This document shows positions 35,834 through 44,901 of a stretch of 64,000 bases of DNA, one piece after another; positions within the stretch are counted from its first letter, which is position 1, and every line of letters starts with the position of its first letter. The notes beneath the pieces were generated by a model. It made no database searches, was not told the origin of the DNA, and saw only the letters and a program-made list of their open reading frames with translations. The translations under genes and the position numbers were made by a program. Source of the DNA: Flavobacteriales bacterium UBA7612 (GTDB taxonomy: Bacteria > Bacteroidota > Bacteroidia > Flavobacteriales > Weeksellaceae); assembly GCA_002484335.1 (NCBI GenBank), contig DLJQ01000018.1, forward strand, positions 88,257-152,256, given 5' to 3'.

Positions 35834-37200
35834 TATTTGAAATATTTAGTCACTTTAGAAATTAAATTAGCTTTTGTAAATACAACAACATGATCATTTG
35901 GTTGTATCTCAAAATCTAATGTTGGTATAAAACCTTCATTTTTTCTTACAATTCCAGCAATTATGGTTCCATCACTAAATGGGAAATCACTAACTTTTTT
36001 ATAAGCAATTTCTGAATTATCATGTATTTTAAATTCAAGAACCTCAGCATCTAAATCAGATATACCTGTTACATCTATTACAGAACCTTGACGTATGTAA
36101 CGAAAAATACTATCAGCTGTTAACAATTTTTTATTAATAAAAGCATTAATACCAACTTCTTGGCTAAGATGTATATAGTCTATGTTTTCAACTAATGCAA
36201 TTGTCTTTTTTACTCCTCGCGATTTTGCTAATAAACAAGACATAATATTTGTCTCAGAACTTCCTGTAACAGCAATAAATGCATCAGAATCGGATATACC
36301 TTCTTCAATTAATAATTCACCATCACGACCATCACCATTAATAATTAGGATATTATTTAATTCATCAGCTAAATCAAAGGCTTTACTTCTATCAATTTCA
36401 ATTAATTTGACATTATGTTTGTTTTCTTTTAGAATTTTAGATGTTTTTACACCAATACTTCCTCCACCCAAAACAATTATATTTTTGAAATATTCTTGTT
36501 TTTTTCCGAGTATTTTATAAATCTCTAAAATTCCTGTTTTTTTAACGATAAAATAAACATGGTCATTGATTCTGAAATCAGTATTATCTTCTGGAATAAT
36601 AGTTTCGTATTCACCTTTATCATTACTTCTAATAATAGCAATTGGAGTAAAAAGGTTTTCTTTTCCACCTTTTGTCGTTAAATACATATCCTTGAATCGT
36701 TTGTCTAATATTCTACAATCTTCATCTAGTACAGTACCTACTAAAAATAATTGACCATTTGCAAAAGGGTGCATAGCATTAAATGCAGATTGCTGAACTA
36801 ATGAATATATTTCATCTGCAGCAAGTTTCTCTGGACTAATTAATGCATCAATCCCCATTTTATCAATCCAAAATTGATTTTCTTTATATAAAAATTCAGG
36901 ATTGGAAATACGAGCTAAAGTTCTTTTAGCTCCCATATCTTTTGCTATTGATGCACTTGTTATATTTGTATTTTGTAAATGGGTTACAGATATAAACATA
37001 TCTGCATTATTGGCTCCAACTTCTCTCAAAGCTTTGAAAGAAGTTATGTCACCACGATAAGCCATTACATCTAATGAGTTTTCGATAAGAGCTAATTTAT
37101 CTTTATCCATATCCATAATGACAATGTCATTCATTTCATTAGAGAGTAATTTGGCTAAATGAAAACCAACTTCACCAACACCACCAATAATAATTTTCAT
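35833..37200 (-). CDS. trkA: Trk system NAD-binding regulatory subunit TrkA
   Basis: A 455-residue protein with two RCK units. The first Rossmann motif is IIGGVGEVGFHLAKLL (residues 4-19), the second IVLGGGSIGVKTSKILKENK (about 237-256); each is followed by a TrkA-C domain. It gates the TrkH channel in response to nucleotides. It lies 22 bases after prfB on the same strand and one base overlaps trkH, so a prfB-trkA-trkH transcript is possible. Confidence 0.92.
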   Translation of the reverse strand: MKIIIGGVGEVGFHLAKLLSNEMNDIVIMDMDKDKLALIENSLDVMAYRGDITSFKALREVGANNADMFISVTHLQNTNITSASIAKDMGAKRTLARISNPEFLYKENQFWIDKMGIDALISPEKLAADEIYSLVQQSAFNAMHPFANGQLFLVGTVLDEDCRILDKRFKDMYLTTKGGKENLFTPIAIIRSNDKGEYETIIPEDNTDFRINDHVYFIVKKTGILEIYKILGKKQEYFKNIIVLGGGSIGVKTSKILKENKHNVKLIEIDRSKAFDLADELNNILIINGDGRDGELLIEEGISDSDAFIAVTGSSETNIMSCLLAKSRGVKKTIALVENIDYIHLSQEVGINAFINKKLLTADSIFRYIRQGSVIDVTGISDLDAEVLEFKIHDNSEIAYKKVSDFPFSDGTIIAGIVRKNEGFIPTLDFEIQPNDHVVVFTKANLISKVTKYFK

Positions 37201-37222
37201 GAAGATTATTTTTCAGATTTAC

Positions 37223-38323
37223 TTATTTTTTTGTTTCTTTTTGTCCCATTAACATTAAGAAAGCTTTTAAGAAATCATCTATTTCTCCATTCATTACAGC
37301 ATCCACATTACCTGTTTCGTGTGCTGTTCTTACATCTTTTACCAATTTATAAGGGTGCATTACATAATTACGAATTTGAGAACCCCATTCAATTTTCATT
37401 TTGTTTGCCTCAATTTCATTTCGAGCAGCCATTTTTTTGTCTAACTCTATTTTATATAATTCAGATTTTAACATTTCCATCGCTCGTTCACGGTTAGCTA
37501 ACTGAGAACGTTCTACTTGACAAACAACAACAATTCCTGTAGGTTTGTGAGTTAACTGAACTTTTGTTTCAACTTTATTTACATTTTGTCCTCCAGCTCC
37601 ACCAGAGCGAGAAGTTTGTAATTCAATGTCAGCAGGATTTATTTCAATTTCTATTGTATCATCCACAATAGGAGAGACGTATACAGAAACAAAACTTGTA
37701 TGTCGTTTAGCATTACTATCAAAAGGAGAAATACGAACCAATCGATGAACACCATTTTCACCTTTTAAGTATCCAAAAGCAAACTCACCTTCAATTTCTA
37801 ATGTTACAGTTTTTACACCAGCAACATCTCCAGCTTGGTAGTTTAATTCTTTTACTTTGTATCCATTTTTTTCTGCCCACATTAGGTACATACGCATAAG
37901 CATAGATGCCCAATCACAAGATTCAGTTCCTCCAGCTCCAGCAGTTATTTGAAGTACAGCTCCAAGATTATCTCCTTCTTCAGAAAGCATATTTTTGAAT
38001 TCAATATCTTCTAAAAGTTTAGCTACAATATCGTATTGTTCTTGTACTTCTTCATCGGTAACTTCACCTTCACGGTTAAATTCAGCTAATACTTCAACAT
38101 CATTTACAGCATTTGCAATTGTTTGGTATTCATCAATCCATTTTTTCTTTCCTCTAAGAATTTTCATGAAACTTTCAGCTTCTTTAGGATTATTCCAAAA
38201 CTCTGGAGATGCAGCATGTTCTTCTTCATTTTGAACTTCAATTTCTTTTTGTTCAATTTCCAGATATTCGTACAATTCCTGTGTGCGTTTTTGGATGTCT
38301 TTTAGTAATTCGTTATTAAACAT
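37223..38323 (-). CDS. prfB: peptide chain release factor 2
   Basis: A 366-residue class I release factor for UGA/UAA. The stop-codon recognition tripeptide SPF is in VRISPFDSNAKRHTSF, and the catalytic GGQ is in SGGAGGQNVNKVET (about residues 240-246). The whole N-terminal domain is in one continuous frame: the segment aligned with the usual programmed frameshift (around YEYLEIEQK, residues 18-26) has no internal stop, so autoregulation by +1 frameshifting is absent. A TACATTTG box ends 5 bases before the ATG, which predicts a leaderless mRNA. Confidence 0.93.
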   Translation of the reverse strand: MFNNELLKDIQKRTQELYEYLEIEQKEIEVQNEEEHAASPEFWNNPKEAESFMKILRGKKKWIDEYQTIANAVNDVEVLAEFNREGEVTDEEVQEQYDIVAKLLEDIEFKNMLSEEGDNLGAVLQITAGAGGTESCDWASMLMRMYLMWAEKNGYKVKELNYQAGDVAGVKTVTLEIEGEFAFGYLKGENGVHRLVRISPFDSNAKRHTSFVSVYVSPIVDDTIEIEINPADIELQTSRSGGAGGQNVNKVETKVQLTHKPTGIVVVCQVERSQLANRERAMEMLKSELYKIELDKKMAARNEIEANKMKIEWGSQIRNYVMHPYKLVKDVRTAHETGNVDAVMNGEIDDFLKAFLMLMGQKETKK

Positions 38324-38328
38324 AAATA

Positions 38329-38336
38329 CAAATGTA
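38329..38336 (-). promoter_or_regulatory. -7 box TACATTTG for prfB, nearly leaderless
   Basis: An exact minus-strand TAnnTTTG match with only 5 bases to the prfB ATG. Confidence 0.6.
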
Positions 38337-38357
38337 TAAAATTAGAAGTTAAAAATA

Positions 38358-38756
38358 TTAAGCAGCTATAAAACGGTCATCTTTACCATTCCAAGATAAA
38401 ACCTTATAAGAAATACCTTCTTCAGTTTTAATATCTTGTTCTTTTAAAACTAAAAATGTATCATCCCAGTCATTATCTTCATAACTAACAACCCAAAATA
38501 ATTCATTAAAAAATAAACCTTCTAAAATATATAAAAGTTCTTCAACAGAATCAACTTTATATGTTGTATATGAATGTGATGTCTTTATCCAGATTTCATT
38601 TTCTTCAGAAGTTTGGATAAAAAAATCTCCAATCTCTGCTTTATATTCATTCTCTATATGAAATTCTAATAAATTAGTATCTTTCTTTTGTAATCCTTCT
38701 AAACTAGGGATAACTTCAATGATTTGATTATATATTTTAATTGAAAAATCGTTCAT
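38358..38756 (-). CDS. hypothetical protein, 132 residues
   Basis: A small acidic cytosolic protein, mixed alpha/beta, which I do not recognise. Visible features are an Ile/Val-rich first helix (MNDFSIKIYNQIIEVIPSLEG), several Trp/Tyr-rich strands (ELFWVVSYEDNDWDDTF) and a final WNGKDDRFIAA. The start at 38756 is chosen over 38780 because a perfect TATTTTTG box at 38778-38785 overlaps the longer start, which therefore could not be transcribed. It may be a flavobacterial conserved protein; no function is implied by its neighbours. Confidence 0.68.
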   Translation of the reverse strand: MNDFSIKIYNQIIEVIPSLEGLQKKDTNLLEFHIENEYKAEIGDFFIQTSEENEIWIKTSHSYTTYKVDSVEELLYILEGLFFNELFWVVSYEDNDWDDTFLVLKEQDIKTEEGISYKVLSWNGKDDRFIAA

Positions 38757-38777
38757 TTTATTTAAAAAATTAGTTTG

Positions 38778-38785
38778 CAAAAATA
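38778..38785 (-). promoter_or_regulatory. -7 box TATTTTTG deciding the 38756 start
   Basis: An exact minus-strand TAnnTTTG match 21 bases before the ATG at 38756, overlapping the alternative ATG at 38780. Confidence 0.6.
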
Positions 38786-38792
38786 GAAGTAA

Positions 38793-39203
38793 TTATCTAA
38801 TTCTTACATGATATTTGTATTCTATGAACTTAAAAAAATTAAATAGCTTATATTCAAAATCATAACCATAATCTACCGTAGGATTTAAATCTATGCTTAC
38901 AGCATATAAATCAGGATTATAAGCAAATGGTTGCAAATATCTTTGATTCCATATAATTACATATTGTCTGTTTTGTTGTTTGTAATATTGTTCGGTATAG
39001 AAAGTTTTAGGTAATGCAATCGATTTTAAATAAACATCATATTGCGGATCTAAAACGATAATATCGTATTCTCCATCATCGTTAGGTTCAAACTTTAATG
39101 AATTTTCTTTTAGAGATGATTCAGCATTTATATTATGTTTATTTGAATAACATGCATTGAATAGTAGAAAAATACTAATAAATAGTAGTAATTTTTTCAT
39201 CAC
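38793..39203 (-). CDS. DUF6146-like lipoprotein
   Basis: A 136-residue lipoprotein (MMKKLLLFISIFLLFNACYS, Cys 18). The mature part reads as a small flavobacterial family I know as DUF6146: YDIIVLDPQYDVYLKSIALP, then YYKQQNRQYVIIWNQRYLQP and VDYGYDFEYKLFNFFKFIEYKY. Function is unknown. It is divergent from the arsC-like gene with 37 bases between the start codons. The family label is from memory of the pattern and should be treated as tentative. Confidence 0.65.
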   Translation of the reverse strand: MMKKLLLFISIFLLFNACYSNKHNINAESSLKENSLKFEPNDDGEYDIIVLDPQYDVYLKSIALPKTFYTEQYYKQQNRQYVIIWNQRYLQPFAYNPDLYAVSIDLNPTVDYGYDFEYKLFNFFKFIEYKYHVRIR

Positions 39204-39240
39204 TTTAAATTTTAATAAATTTACTAAAAATAAAAGAATA

Positions 39241-39584
39241 ATGTATACGATATTACATAACTCAAGATGTGGGAAAAGTAGAGAATCTTTGAAGGTTTTA
39301 GAAGATTCTGGAAAAGAATTTCAAATAAGAGAATATTTAAAAGAACCATTATCAAAAGAAGAAATAAAAAATATTTTATCTAAGCTAAAAGTTAATCCGA
39401 TTGATATTGTTAGAACTAATGAGGAAGATTGGAAAGTAAATTATAAAGGTAAAAAATATCTGATGAAGATATTTTAGATGCACTTGTAAAATTTCCCAAA
39501 TTAATACAAAGACCAATTGTTATTGATGAAAAAAGTGGAGTAATAGGTAGACCAAAAGAATTGGTGGAAGATTTTATAAAATAA
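39241..39584 (+). pseudogene. arsenate reductase (ArsC/Spx) family gene, frameshifted at an A6 run
   Basis: The first frame gives YTILHNSRCGKSRESLKVL, with the catalytic Cys 10 and CGKSR motif of the ArsC/YfgD thioredoxin-fold family, but stops at 39477. The conserved C-terminal half continues in another frame: SDEDILDALVKFP, LIQRPIVIDEKSG and IGRPKELVEDFIK, ending at 39584. One extra A in the run AAAAAA (39451-39456) would restore a continuous 114-residue protein of normal family length. So this is a sequencing indel, a recent pseudogene, or slippage-dependent expression. Both halves look well conserved, which argues for a recent event. Confidence 0.8.
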
Positions 39585-39604
39585 TTTATTATTCCAAATA
39601 AAAC

Positions 39605-39634
39605 AAAAAACTCCTTTATAAAAGGAGTTTTTTA
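39605..39634. terminator. bidirectional terminator
   Basis: A stem of AAAAAACTCCTTT with AAAGGAGTTTTTT and a 3-base loop, between the arsC-like gene and the convergent ABC permease. Confidence 0.85.
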
Positions 39635-39639
39635 TTGGA

Positions 39640-40470
39640 TTATAAATCTCTTTTCTTTATTAAGAATAACGTTAGCCCTGAAAATAAAATGATATAAAAA
39701 ATATTTATACCTAAGTAATCCCATTGAATTGTATCTGGAACGAATAATTTTTTATCAGCCATAAAATTAGCTACATCAGTATTTGGATAATCTATGATTT
39801 CTCCATTTGATTTAAATGGTAAATATCTACTTAATAGAAATAAATTATTTTCTTTATCTAATGATAAATTTGATAATCTAAAATAGTACTCTATTCCTTT
39901 TATAGTTGTTTCTCCAATATTTAAAGCAATTATAGCTAAAATAACAAATGCATTCTTTCTTAATAAAAAAGATAAAAACATTGAAATAATTATAAATGTA
40001 AGTACTTCAATAAAATAACCAAATAGGAATTCAATCCCATTAAATATACTCGTATTTTTACTAAAGATAATCCCTAATGAAATAATAATAATTCCTACAA
40101 TCAATGTTGAAAAAAGAGTAATGATTATATTCATTAAGACTTTTGATTGAAAAAACTCTGTCTTCGTTAATCCATCAATTGTATTTTGTTTAAAAGTTCC
40201 AAAAGAATATTCATTTGTAATATTATTAATAACAATGATTGCCAAAAAATACTTTCCAAAACCTACTAACCAAGTTATATTATGCCAAATGACTGGAAAT
40301 TCTAATGCACCTAAATCAATAAAATTAATATTAAATCCATTTAAATAAGGTTTGAAATTTGGTAAGATAATTCCCATTAAAATTATCATCAAAAAATATA
40401 AAATAATAAAGATTCTTGTTCCTTTATTATAAAATATTTTATTCCATTCTATATTAAATAATCGTTTCAT
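39640..40470 (-). CDS. ABC-2 type transporter permease
   Basis: A 276-residue membrane protein with six predicted membrane segments: the first at about 19-38, then a long loop and a cluster of five (for example VLMNIIITLFSTLIVGIIII and YLGINIFYIILFSGLTLFLI at the C-terminus). It has the layout of ABC-2 permeases of the bacitracin/lantibiotic-immunity (BcrB/NatB-like) type. It is one base downstream of its ATPase gene, so together they form an exporter of unknown substrate. Confidence 0.85.
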   Translation of the reverse strand: MKRLFNIEWNKIFYNKGTRIFIILYFLMIILMGIILPNFKPYLNGFNINFIDLGALEFPVIWHNITWLVGFGKYFLAIIVINNITNEYSFGTFKQNTIDGLTKTEFFQSKVLMNIIITLFSTLIVGIIIISLGIIFSKNTSIFNGIEFLFGYFIEVLTFIIISMFLSFLLRKNAFVILAIIALNIGETTIKGIEYYFRLSNLSLDKENNLFLLSRYLPFKSNGEIIDYPNTDVANFMADKKLFVPDTIQWDYLGINIFYIILFSGLTLFLIKKRDL

Positions 40471-40471
40471 T

Positions 40472-41371
40472 TTAGTGATTTTGTTTCTGAATTAAATCGA
40501 AAAATTGTTGTTCTAAAGATTCTTTTCTTTTTACAAGATGACTGAGGATAATGTCTTGATCAAATAAAAGTTTATTAATTTCAGCCGTGTCAATTTCCTG
40601 ACTTAGAACAGCTATTATTTTTGAATTTTCTTGTGTTACTTTAGCAACGAAAGAGAAACTGTTTAATACGGTTATTAATTTTTCTGAATTATTTGCTGAA
40701 AGTTCTATACTTCCAAAATTAGAACTCATCTGATCTACAGAACCAGCATAAAGCATTTTACCTTGATTGAGAACTACGACATGCGAACATACTTTTTCTA
40801 CCTCATCAAGTAAATGACTTGCTAAAATAATTGTAGTTCCTTGTTCAGCAATTTTTATGATAAGTTCACGTATTTGTATAATTCCTTGAGGATCTAATCC
40901 ATTTGTAGGCTCATCAAGAATTAAAACTTCGGGATTGTTTAGTAAAGCAGCTGCAATTGCTAAACGTTGTTTCATTCCTAAAGAAAAATGTTGAAACTTG
41001 TCTTTTTTACGATGTAGTAAACCAACAAGTTCAAGTTTTTCATCAATTCTTTTATAGTTAACTTCTTTAATGTCTGCAATAATTTCTAAGTTTTTTTGTC
41101 CAGATAAATAAGGATAAAACTTAGGACTTTCTATTATAGCACCAATTTTTTTAAGCGAATTGTTATCAGGCTCTTTGTTAAACCATTTCCAGTTGCCATT
41201 GGTTGGATTAATTACATTAAGAATTATTCCTAATGTTGTAGATTTTCCACTTCCATTTGGTCCTAATAAACCATATACATTTCCTTTTTCCACTGAAAAA
41301 CTTATGTCTTCTACAGCAGTGAAATTTCCAAATTTCTTTGTTAGATGATTTATTTCAAGAATTTTATTCAT
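40472..41371 (-). CDS. ABC transporter ATP-binding protein (Bcr/Nat-like)
   Basis: A 299-residue ATPase. Walker A is GLLGPNGSGKSTT (residues about 34-46), the signature motif FSLGMKQRLAIAAAL, Walker B VLILDEPTNGLDP and the switch His in ILASHLLDEVE. The ~85-residue C-terminal extension is typical of ATPases that pair with ABC-2 permeases. The permease gene follows after one base. Confidence 0.92.
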   Translation of the reverse strand: MNKILEINHLTKKFGNFTAVEDISFSVEKGNVYGLLGPNGSGKSTTLGIILNVINPTNGNWKWFNKEPDNNSLKKIGAIIESPKFYPYLSGQKNLEIIADIKEVNYKRIDEKLELVGLLHRKKDKFQHFSLGMKQRLAIAAALLNNPEVLILDEPTNGLDPQGIIQIRELIIKIAEQGTTIILASHLLDEVEKVCSHVVVLNQGKMLYAGSVDQMSSNFGSIELSANNSEKLITVLNSFSFVAKVTQENSKIIAVLSQEIDTAEINKLLFDQDIILSHLVKRKESLEQQFFDLIQKQNH

Positions 41372-41447
41372 ACAAATGAATTTAATTTTTATTATTGGTC
41401 AAGTTTTTTGTTTATTTGTTACAATTTAGAATTAATTTAAATAAATA

Positions 41448-42326
41448 ATGAAAAAAGTTATACTTGCATTCATGTTTGCTGCTATATCTGTTGTAAACGC
41501 ACAAGATCTAAAAAATTATCAAATTTATAATCAAAAAGAAGATAAAGTTAATTTTGATAAAATGATAAAAGAACTTTCTTCTTATGACATTGTTTTATTT
41601 GGAGAGCACCATAATGATGCGATAAATCATTGGTTACAATTACAAACGACTAAAGCATTATACAAAGCAAAGGATGGAAAGATTATTCTTGGTGCTGAAA
41701 TGTTTGAACGTCATCAACAAAAAGATCTAACTGATTATTTAAAAAATAAGATAGAAGATAAGGATTTACAAACAAGAACAACTTTATGGAAAAATTACTC
41801 AACAGATTATAAACCTTTGGTTGATTTCGCAAAAGAAAATAAAATTTCATTTATTGCTACAAATGTTACTAGAAAATTTGCTTCATACATTTCAAAAAAT
41901 GGGTTGTCAAGTTTAGATACAATATCAAATGATGATAAAAAAAATATTGTTAAACTTCCATTTGATATTGATTATAATGCTCCTGGATATCCAGAAATGA
42001 TAAAGATGATGGGAGAACATGCTGGTTTAAAAGCTAAACAATTTGTTGCAGCTCAAGCAGTAAAAGATGCTACAATGGCTGAATCTATTTTATCTAGTTA
42101 TAAAGTAGGAGAATTATTTATACATTTTAATGGTGATTATCATTCAAAAAATTACGGAGGTATTTATTGGTATTTGAAACATACAAATCCTAATTTAAGA
42201 ATAGCTGTTATCGAAATTTTAGAAGCATCAGATAATAAATTAAATATAGAAAAACCAAAAGAAGAAAGTTTTACTCCAACAGAATTTATAATTGTTTTAC
42301 CAAAAGATTCTCCTAAATCTTATTAA
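41448..42326 (+). CDS. ChaN family (heme-associated) secreted protein
   Basis: A 292-residue protein with a Sec signal (AISVVNAQ, cleavage near residue 18) and the ChaN-type domain: VLFGEHHNDAINHWLQ near the start, GAEMFERHQQ, and the Tyr/His-rich FNGDYHSKNYGG near the end. ChaN proteins of Campylobacter bind heme at a dimer interface and accompany TonB-dependent heme receptors; here no receptor is adjacent, though a HmuR/HmuY-like operon lies at 4.8-9.6 kb. It has no lipobox, so it is probably periplasmic. It is followed 56 bases later by the nucleotidyltransferase-like operon. Confidence 0.8.
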   Translation: MKKVILAFMFAAISVVNAQDLKNYQIYNQKEDKVNFDKMIKELSSYDIVLFGEHHNDAINHWLQLQTTKALYKAKDGKIILGAEMFERHQQKDLTDYLKNKIEDKDLQTRTTLWKNYSTDYKPLVDFAKENKISFIATNVTRKFASYISKNGLSSLDTISNDDKKNIVKLPFDIDYNAPGYPEMIKMMGEHAGLKAKQFVAAQAVKDATMAESILSSYKVGELFIHFNGDYHSKNYGGIYWYLKHTNPNLRIAVIEILEASDNKLNIEKPKEESFTPTEFIIVLPKDSPKSY

Positions 42327-42382
42327 ACATTAGGTTATCTGTAGATAAAATATTAAATTCAAATTTTGTAGAATAAAAAATC

Positions 42383-43300
42383 ATGTCTGATAATTTATCA
42401 TTAGTAATATTAGCAGGAAATATTGGTAAACAATATGAATGGCAAAAACAAATAGATCCAATAGGACCTAATAAAGAAACGTTATTAGAATATTCAATTT
42501 TTGATGCACTTGAAATAGGTATAAAACATTTTGTTTTTATTATTAATCAAGATTTTGGACTAGAAACAAAAAAGTATTTTCAGCATATTATTGATAAGAA
42601 CTTTAGTCAAGTAGAATTTATTTTACAAACAACATATACAGCAGTTCCAAGAAGTATTTATGACTCTATTGAAAATAGAAAACAACCTTGGGGAACAGGT
42701 CATGCTTTGCTTATAGCGAAAAGTCATCTTAGTAACCCATTTATTGTCATTGATGCTGATCATTTATATGGAAAGACAACTTTTTATAAAGCAAAAGAAT
42801 TATTTGTTGAAGGAATAATATTACCAAATAGATATGGTTTAATTACTTATTATTTAGAAAATACTATAGAAAAGCATAATTATGTTACTAGAGGTCTTTG
42901 TACAATAAATAAAGATTATCTAGTTCATATTAAAAAATTTAATAATATTCATTTTAATGATAATGAAGAAATTATTTCTGATGAAATAAATGACGATTTA
43001 ATATTTGATTCTCAAGCATCAACTTCTATTAACTTTTGGATTTTTCATCCATCAATATTTAGATTTTTAGAGGATAAGTTTTCTCAATTTTTAAAGAAAG
43101 ATTCTTCTGAATTAGAATCAACATTTTCTCTTTATTCAGTAATTAATAATATGATTAAAGAAAATCAATTAGAAGTAATTGTAAGAAAAACTAATGAAAG
43201 ATGTAGTAGAATATATAATCGAGAGGATAAACAATATCTTATAGAAAGAATTAGAGATCTAATCGAAATGGATATTTATCCAAAAATGTTATGGAAATAA
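42383..43300 (+). CDS. nucleotidyltransferase-like protein with eroded signature
   Basis: A 305-residue protein related to the NDP-sugar pyrophosphorylase-like family (VILAGNIGKQYEWQKQIDPI, then LLEYSIFDALEIGIKHFVFI, and WGTGHALLIAKSHL, FIVIDADHLYGK). Relatives keep a glycine/arginine-rich nucleotide loop, often GMGSRYGG; here residues 12-20 read GNIGKQYEW, so the Arg and the GG are gone, while the sugar-nucleotide WGTGHA and the Asp pair remain. It may be a non-catalytic or altered enzyme. It heads an operon with GNAT, NIF3 and the zinc-ribbon-family gene (gaps of 14, 4 and 2 bases). Confidence 0.72.
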   Translation: MSDNLSLVILAGNIGKQYEWQKQIDPIGPNKETLLEYSIFDALEIGIKHFVFIINQDFGLETKKYFQHIIDKNFSQVEFILQTTYTAVPRSIYDSIENRKQPWGTGHALLIAKSHLSNPFIVIDADHLYGKTTFYKAKELFVEGIILPNRYGLITYYLENTIEKHNYVTRGLCTINKDYLVHIKKFNNIHFNDNEEIISDEINDDLIFDSQASTSINFWIFHPSIFRFLEDKFSQFLKKDSSELESTFSLYSVINNMIKENQLEVIVRKTNERCSRIYNREDKQYLIERIRDLIEMDIYPKMLWK

Positions 43301-43314
43301 ATTAAATAAAATAC

Positions 43315-43800
43315 ATGAGTAAAATTCATTTTGAAAAATATAAACCATCAGAATTTAATGAATATTTTAAACTTGTTCAAGATGATGATGTAATGAGGTA
43401 CATTACTGGTAAAGGAATGACCGAAGAACAAGCTAATCATAAATTTAATTCTATTTTAGAAAAAAGCTCAATTCATGATGATATTGGTTATTTTAAAGTT
43501 TATAAAGATGATCAAACAATTGCTGGAGAATGTAAATTAGTATATAACAAACATTTAGAAAATTCTCTTGAAATTGGCTATGTATTAAAAAAAGACTTTT
43601 GGAAACAAGGAATAGGTTCTAAAATTTGTGAACACTTAATAACTTTATCAAAAGATAGATTTCCAACTTATGAAATTATAGCTGTTATAGATCCAGATAA
43701 TACAGCGTCTAGAAAATTATTAGAAAAGTTTAACTTTGTTTCTTATTGGAAAGGAATTGAACACGATGTTCCAACTGAAAAGTTGATTTTGAAAAAATAA
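43315..43800 (+). CDS. GNAT family N-acetyltransferase
   Basis: A 161-residue acetyltransferase of the RimJ/RimL-like class. The acetyl-CoA binding segment is SLEIGYVLKKDFWKQGIGSKICE (R/QxxGxG/A form, QGIGSK) and NTASRKLLEKFNFVSYW is the conserved C-terminal block. Substrate is unknown. It is 14 bases after the nucleotidyltransferase-like gene and 4 bases before the NIF3 gene. Confidence 0.85.
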   Translation: MSKIHFEKYKPSEFNEYFKLVQDDDVMRYITGKGMTEEQANHKFNSILEKSSIHDDIGYFKVYKDDQTIAGECKLVYNKHLENSLEIGYVLKKDFWKQGIGSKICEHLITLSKDRFPTYEIIAVIDPDNTASRKLLEKFNFVSYWKGIEHDVPTEKLILKK

Positions 43801-43804
43801 AACA

Positions 43805-44899
43805 ATGCAAGTAAAGGATGTAGCAAAAGTAATGGAAGAAATAGCGCCATTAACTTATGCAGAAGATTTTGATAATGTAGGATTATTGGTAGGAGATTAT
43901 TCTAATAATGTAACAGGAATTTTGGTAACTTTAGATACAACAGAAGAAGTTGTAGAAGAAGCTATTGTAAAAAACTGTAACTTAATTATTAGCTTTCATC
44001 CAATCATTTTTTCTGGATTAAAGAAATTGAATGGGAATAATTATGTAGAAAAAGCTGTTTTAAAAGCAATTAAAAATGATATAAGCATTTATGCTACTCA
44101 TACAGCTTTGGATAATTCTAAAGTTGGAGTTAATTTTAAAATTGCAGAACAATTGAAATTAACAAATACAACTATTTTAATCCCGAAAGATAATACTATT
44201 AAACAGTTAATTACTTATGTACCTAAAGTAAATTTAGATCCATTAAAAAATGCTCTTTACGAAGCAGGAGCAGGGAAAATAGGAAATTATGATTCTTGTG
44301 GTTTTAGCACAGAGGGAAAAGGAAACTTTCGACCTATAGAAGGTGCTAATCCATATATTGGAGAAAAAGGAAAATTAGAAACTGTAGCTGAAAGTAGAGT
44401 AGAAGTTGTAATGCCAAATCATTTGGAAGGAAATATTATGAAAGCATTATTTGATAATCATCCTTACGAAGAAGTCGCTTATTCGGTTATAAATTTAAAT
44501 AATAAAAATAAATATATCGGAATTGGGATGATTGGTGAATTAGAAAAAGAAATGTCAGAACAAGATTTTTTTAGTTATCTGAAAGAACAAATGAATACAC
44601 CAATGATTCGTCATTCGAAATTATTAAATAAGAAAATAAAAAAGGTAGCTGTACTTGGAGGATCTGGTGCTTTTGCAATAAAAAATGCAAAAAATGCTGG
44701 AGCTGATATTTATATTACTGCAGATTTAAAATATCATGATTTCTTTTCTGCTGAAAATAAGCTTGTTTTGGCAGATATTGGACATTTTGAATCGGAACAG
44801 TTTACAAAAAATTTAATAACTTCGTATCTTAAAGAAAAATTTACTAATTTTGTCATCTTTAATTCTGGAATTAATACCAATCCTGTTAATTATTGTTAA
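43805..44899 (+). CDS. NIF3-like dinuclear metal-centre hexameric protein
   Basis: A 364-residue NIF3/YbgI-type protein. Metal ligands are seen in NLIISFHPIIFSGLK, YATHTALDN (His and Asp) and, near the end, ADIGHFESEQFTKNL. The central ~100-residue insertion (residues ~130-235, a PII-like domain) makes it the long Bacteroidota/Gram-positive form rather than the 250-residue YbgI type. Its biochemical role is uncertain. It ends 2 bases before the zinc-ribbon-family gene, a neighbourhood kept in many bacteria. Confidence 0.9.
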   Translation: MQVKDVAKVMEEIAPLTYAEDFDNVGLLVGDYSNNVTGILVTLDTTEEVVEEAIVKNCNLIISFHPIIFSGLKKLNGNNYVEKAVLKAIKNDISIYATHTALDNSKVGVNFKIAEQLKLTNTTILIPKDNTIKQLITYVPKVNLDPLKNALYEAGAGKIGNYDSCGFSTEGKGNFRPIEGANPYIGEKGKLETVAESRVEVVMPNHLEGNIMKALFDNHPYEEVAYSVINLNNKNKYIGIGMIGELEKEMSEQDFFSYLKEQMNTPMIRHSKLLNKKIKKVAVLGGSGAFAIKNAKNAGADIYITADLKYHDFFSAENKLVLADIGHFESEQFTKNLITSYLKEKFTNFVIFNSGINTNPVNYC

Positions 44900-44901
44900 C
44901 T

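Noticed and set aside
37223..38323. Programmed +1 frameshift in prfB
   Set aside because: The frame is open from the ATG through the usual shift site, so none is needed.
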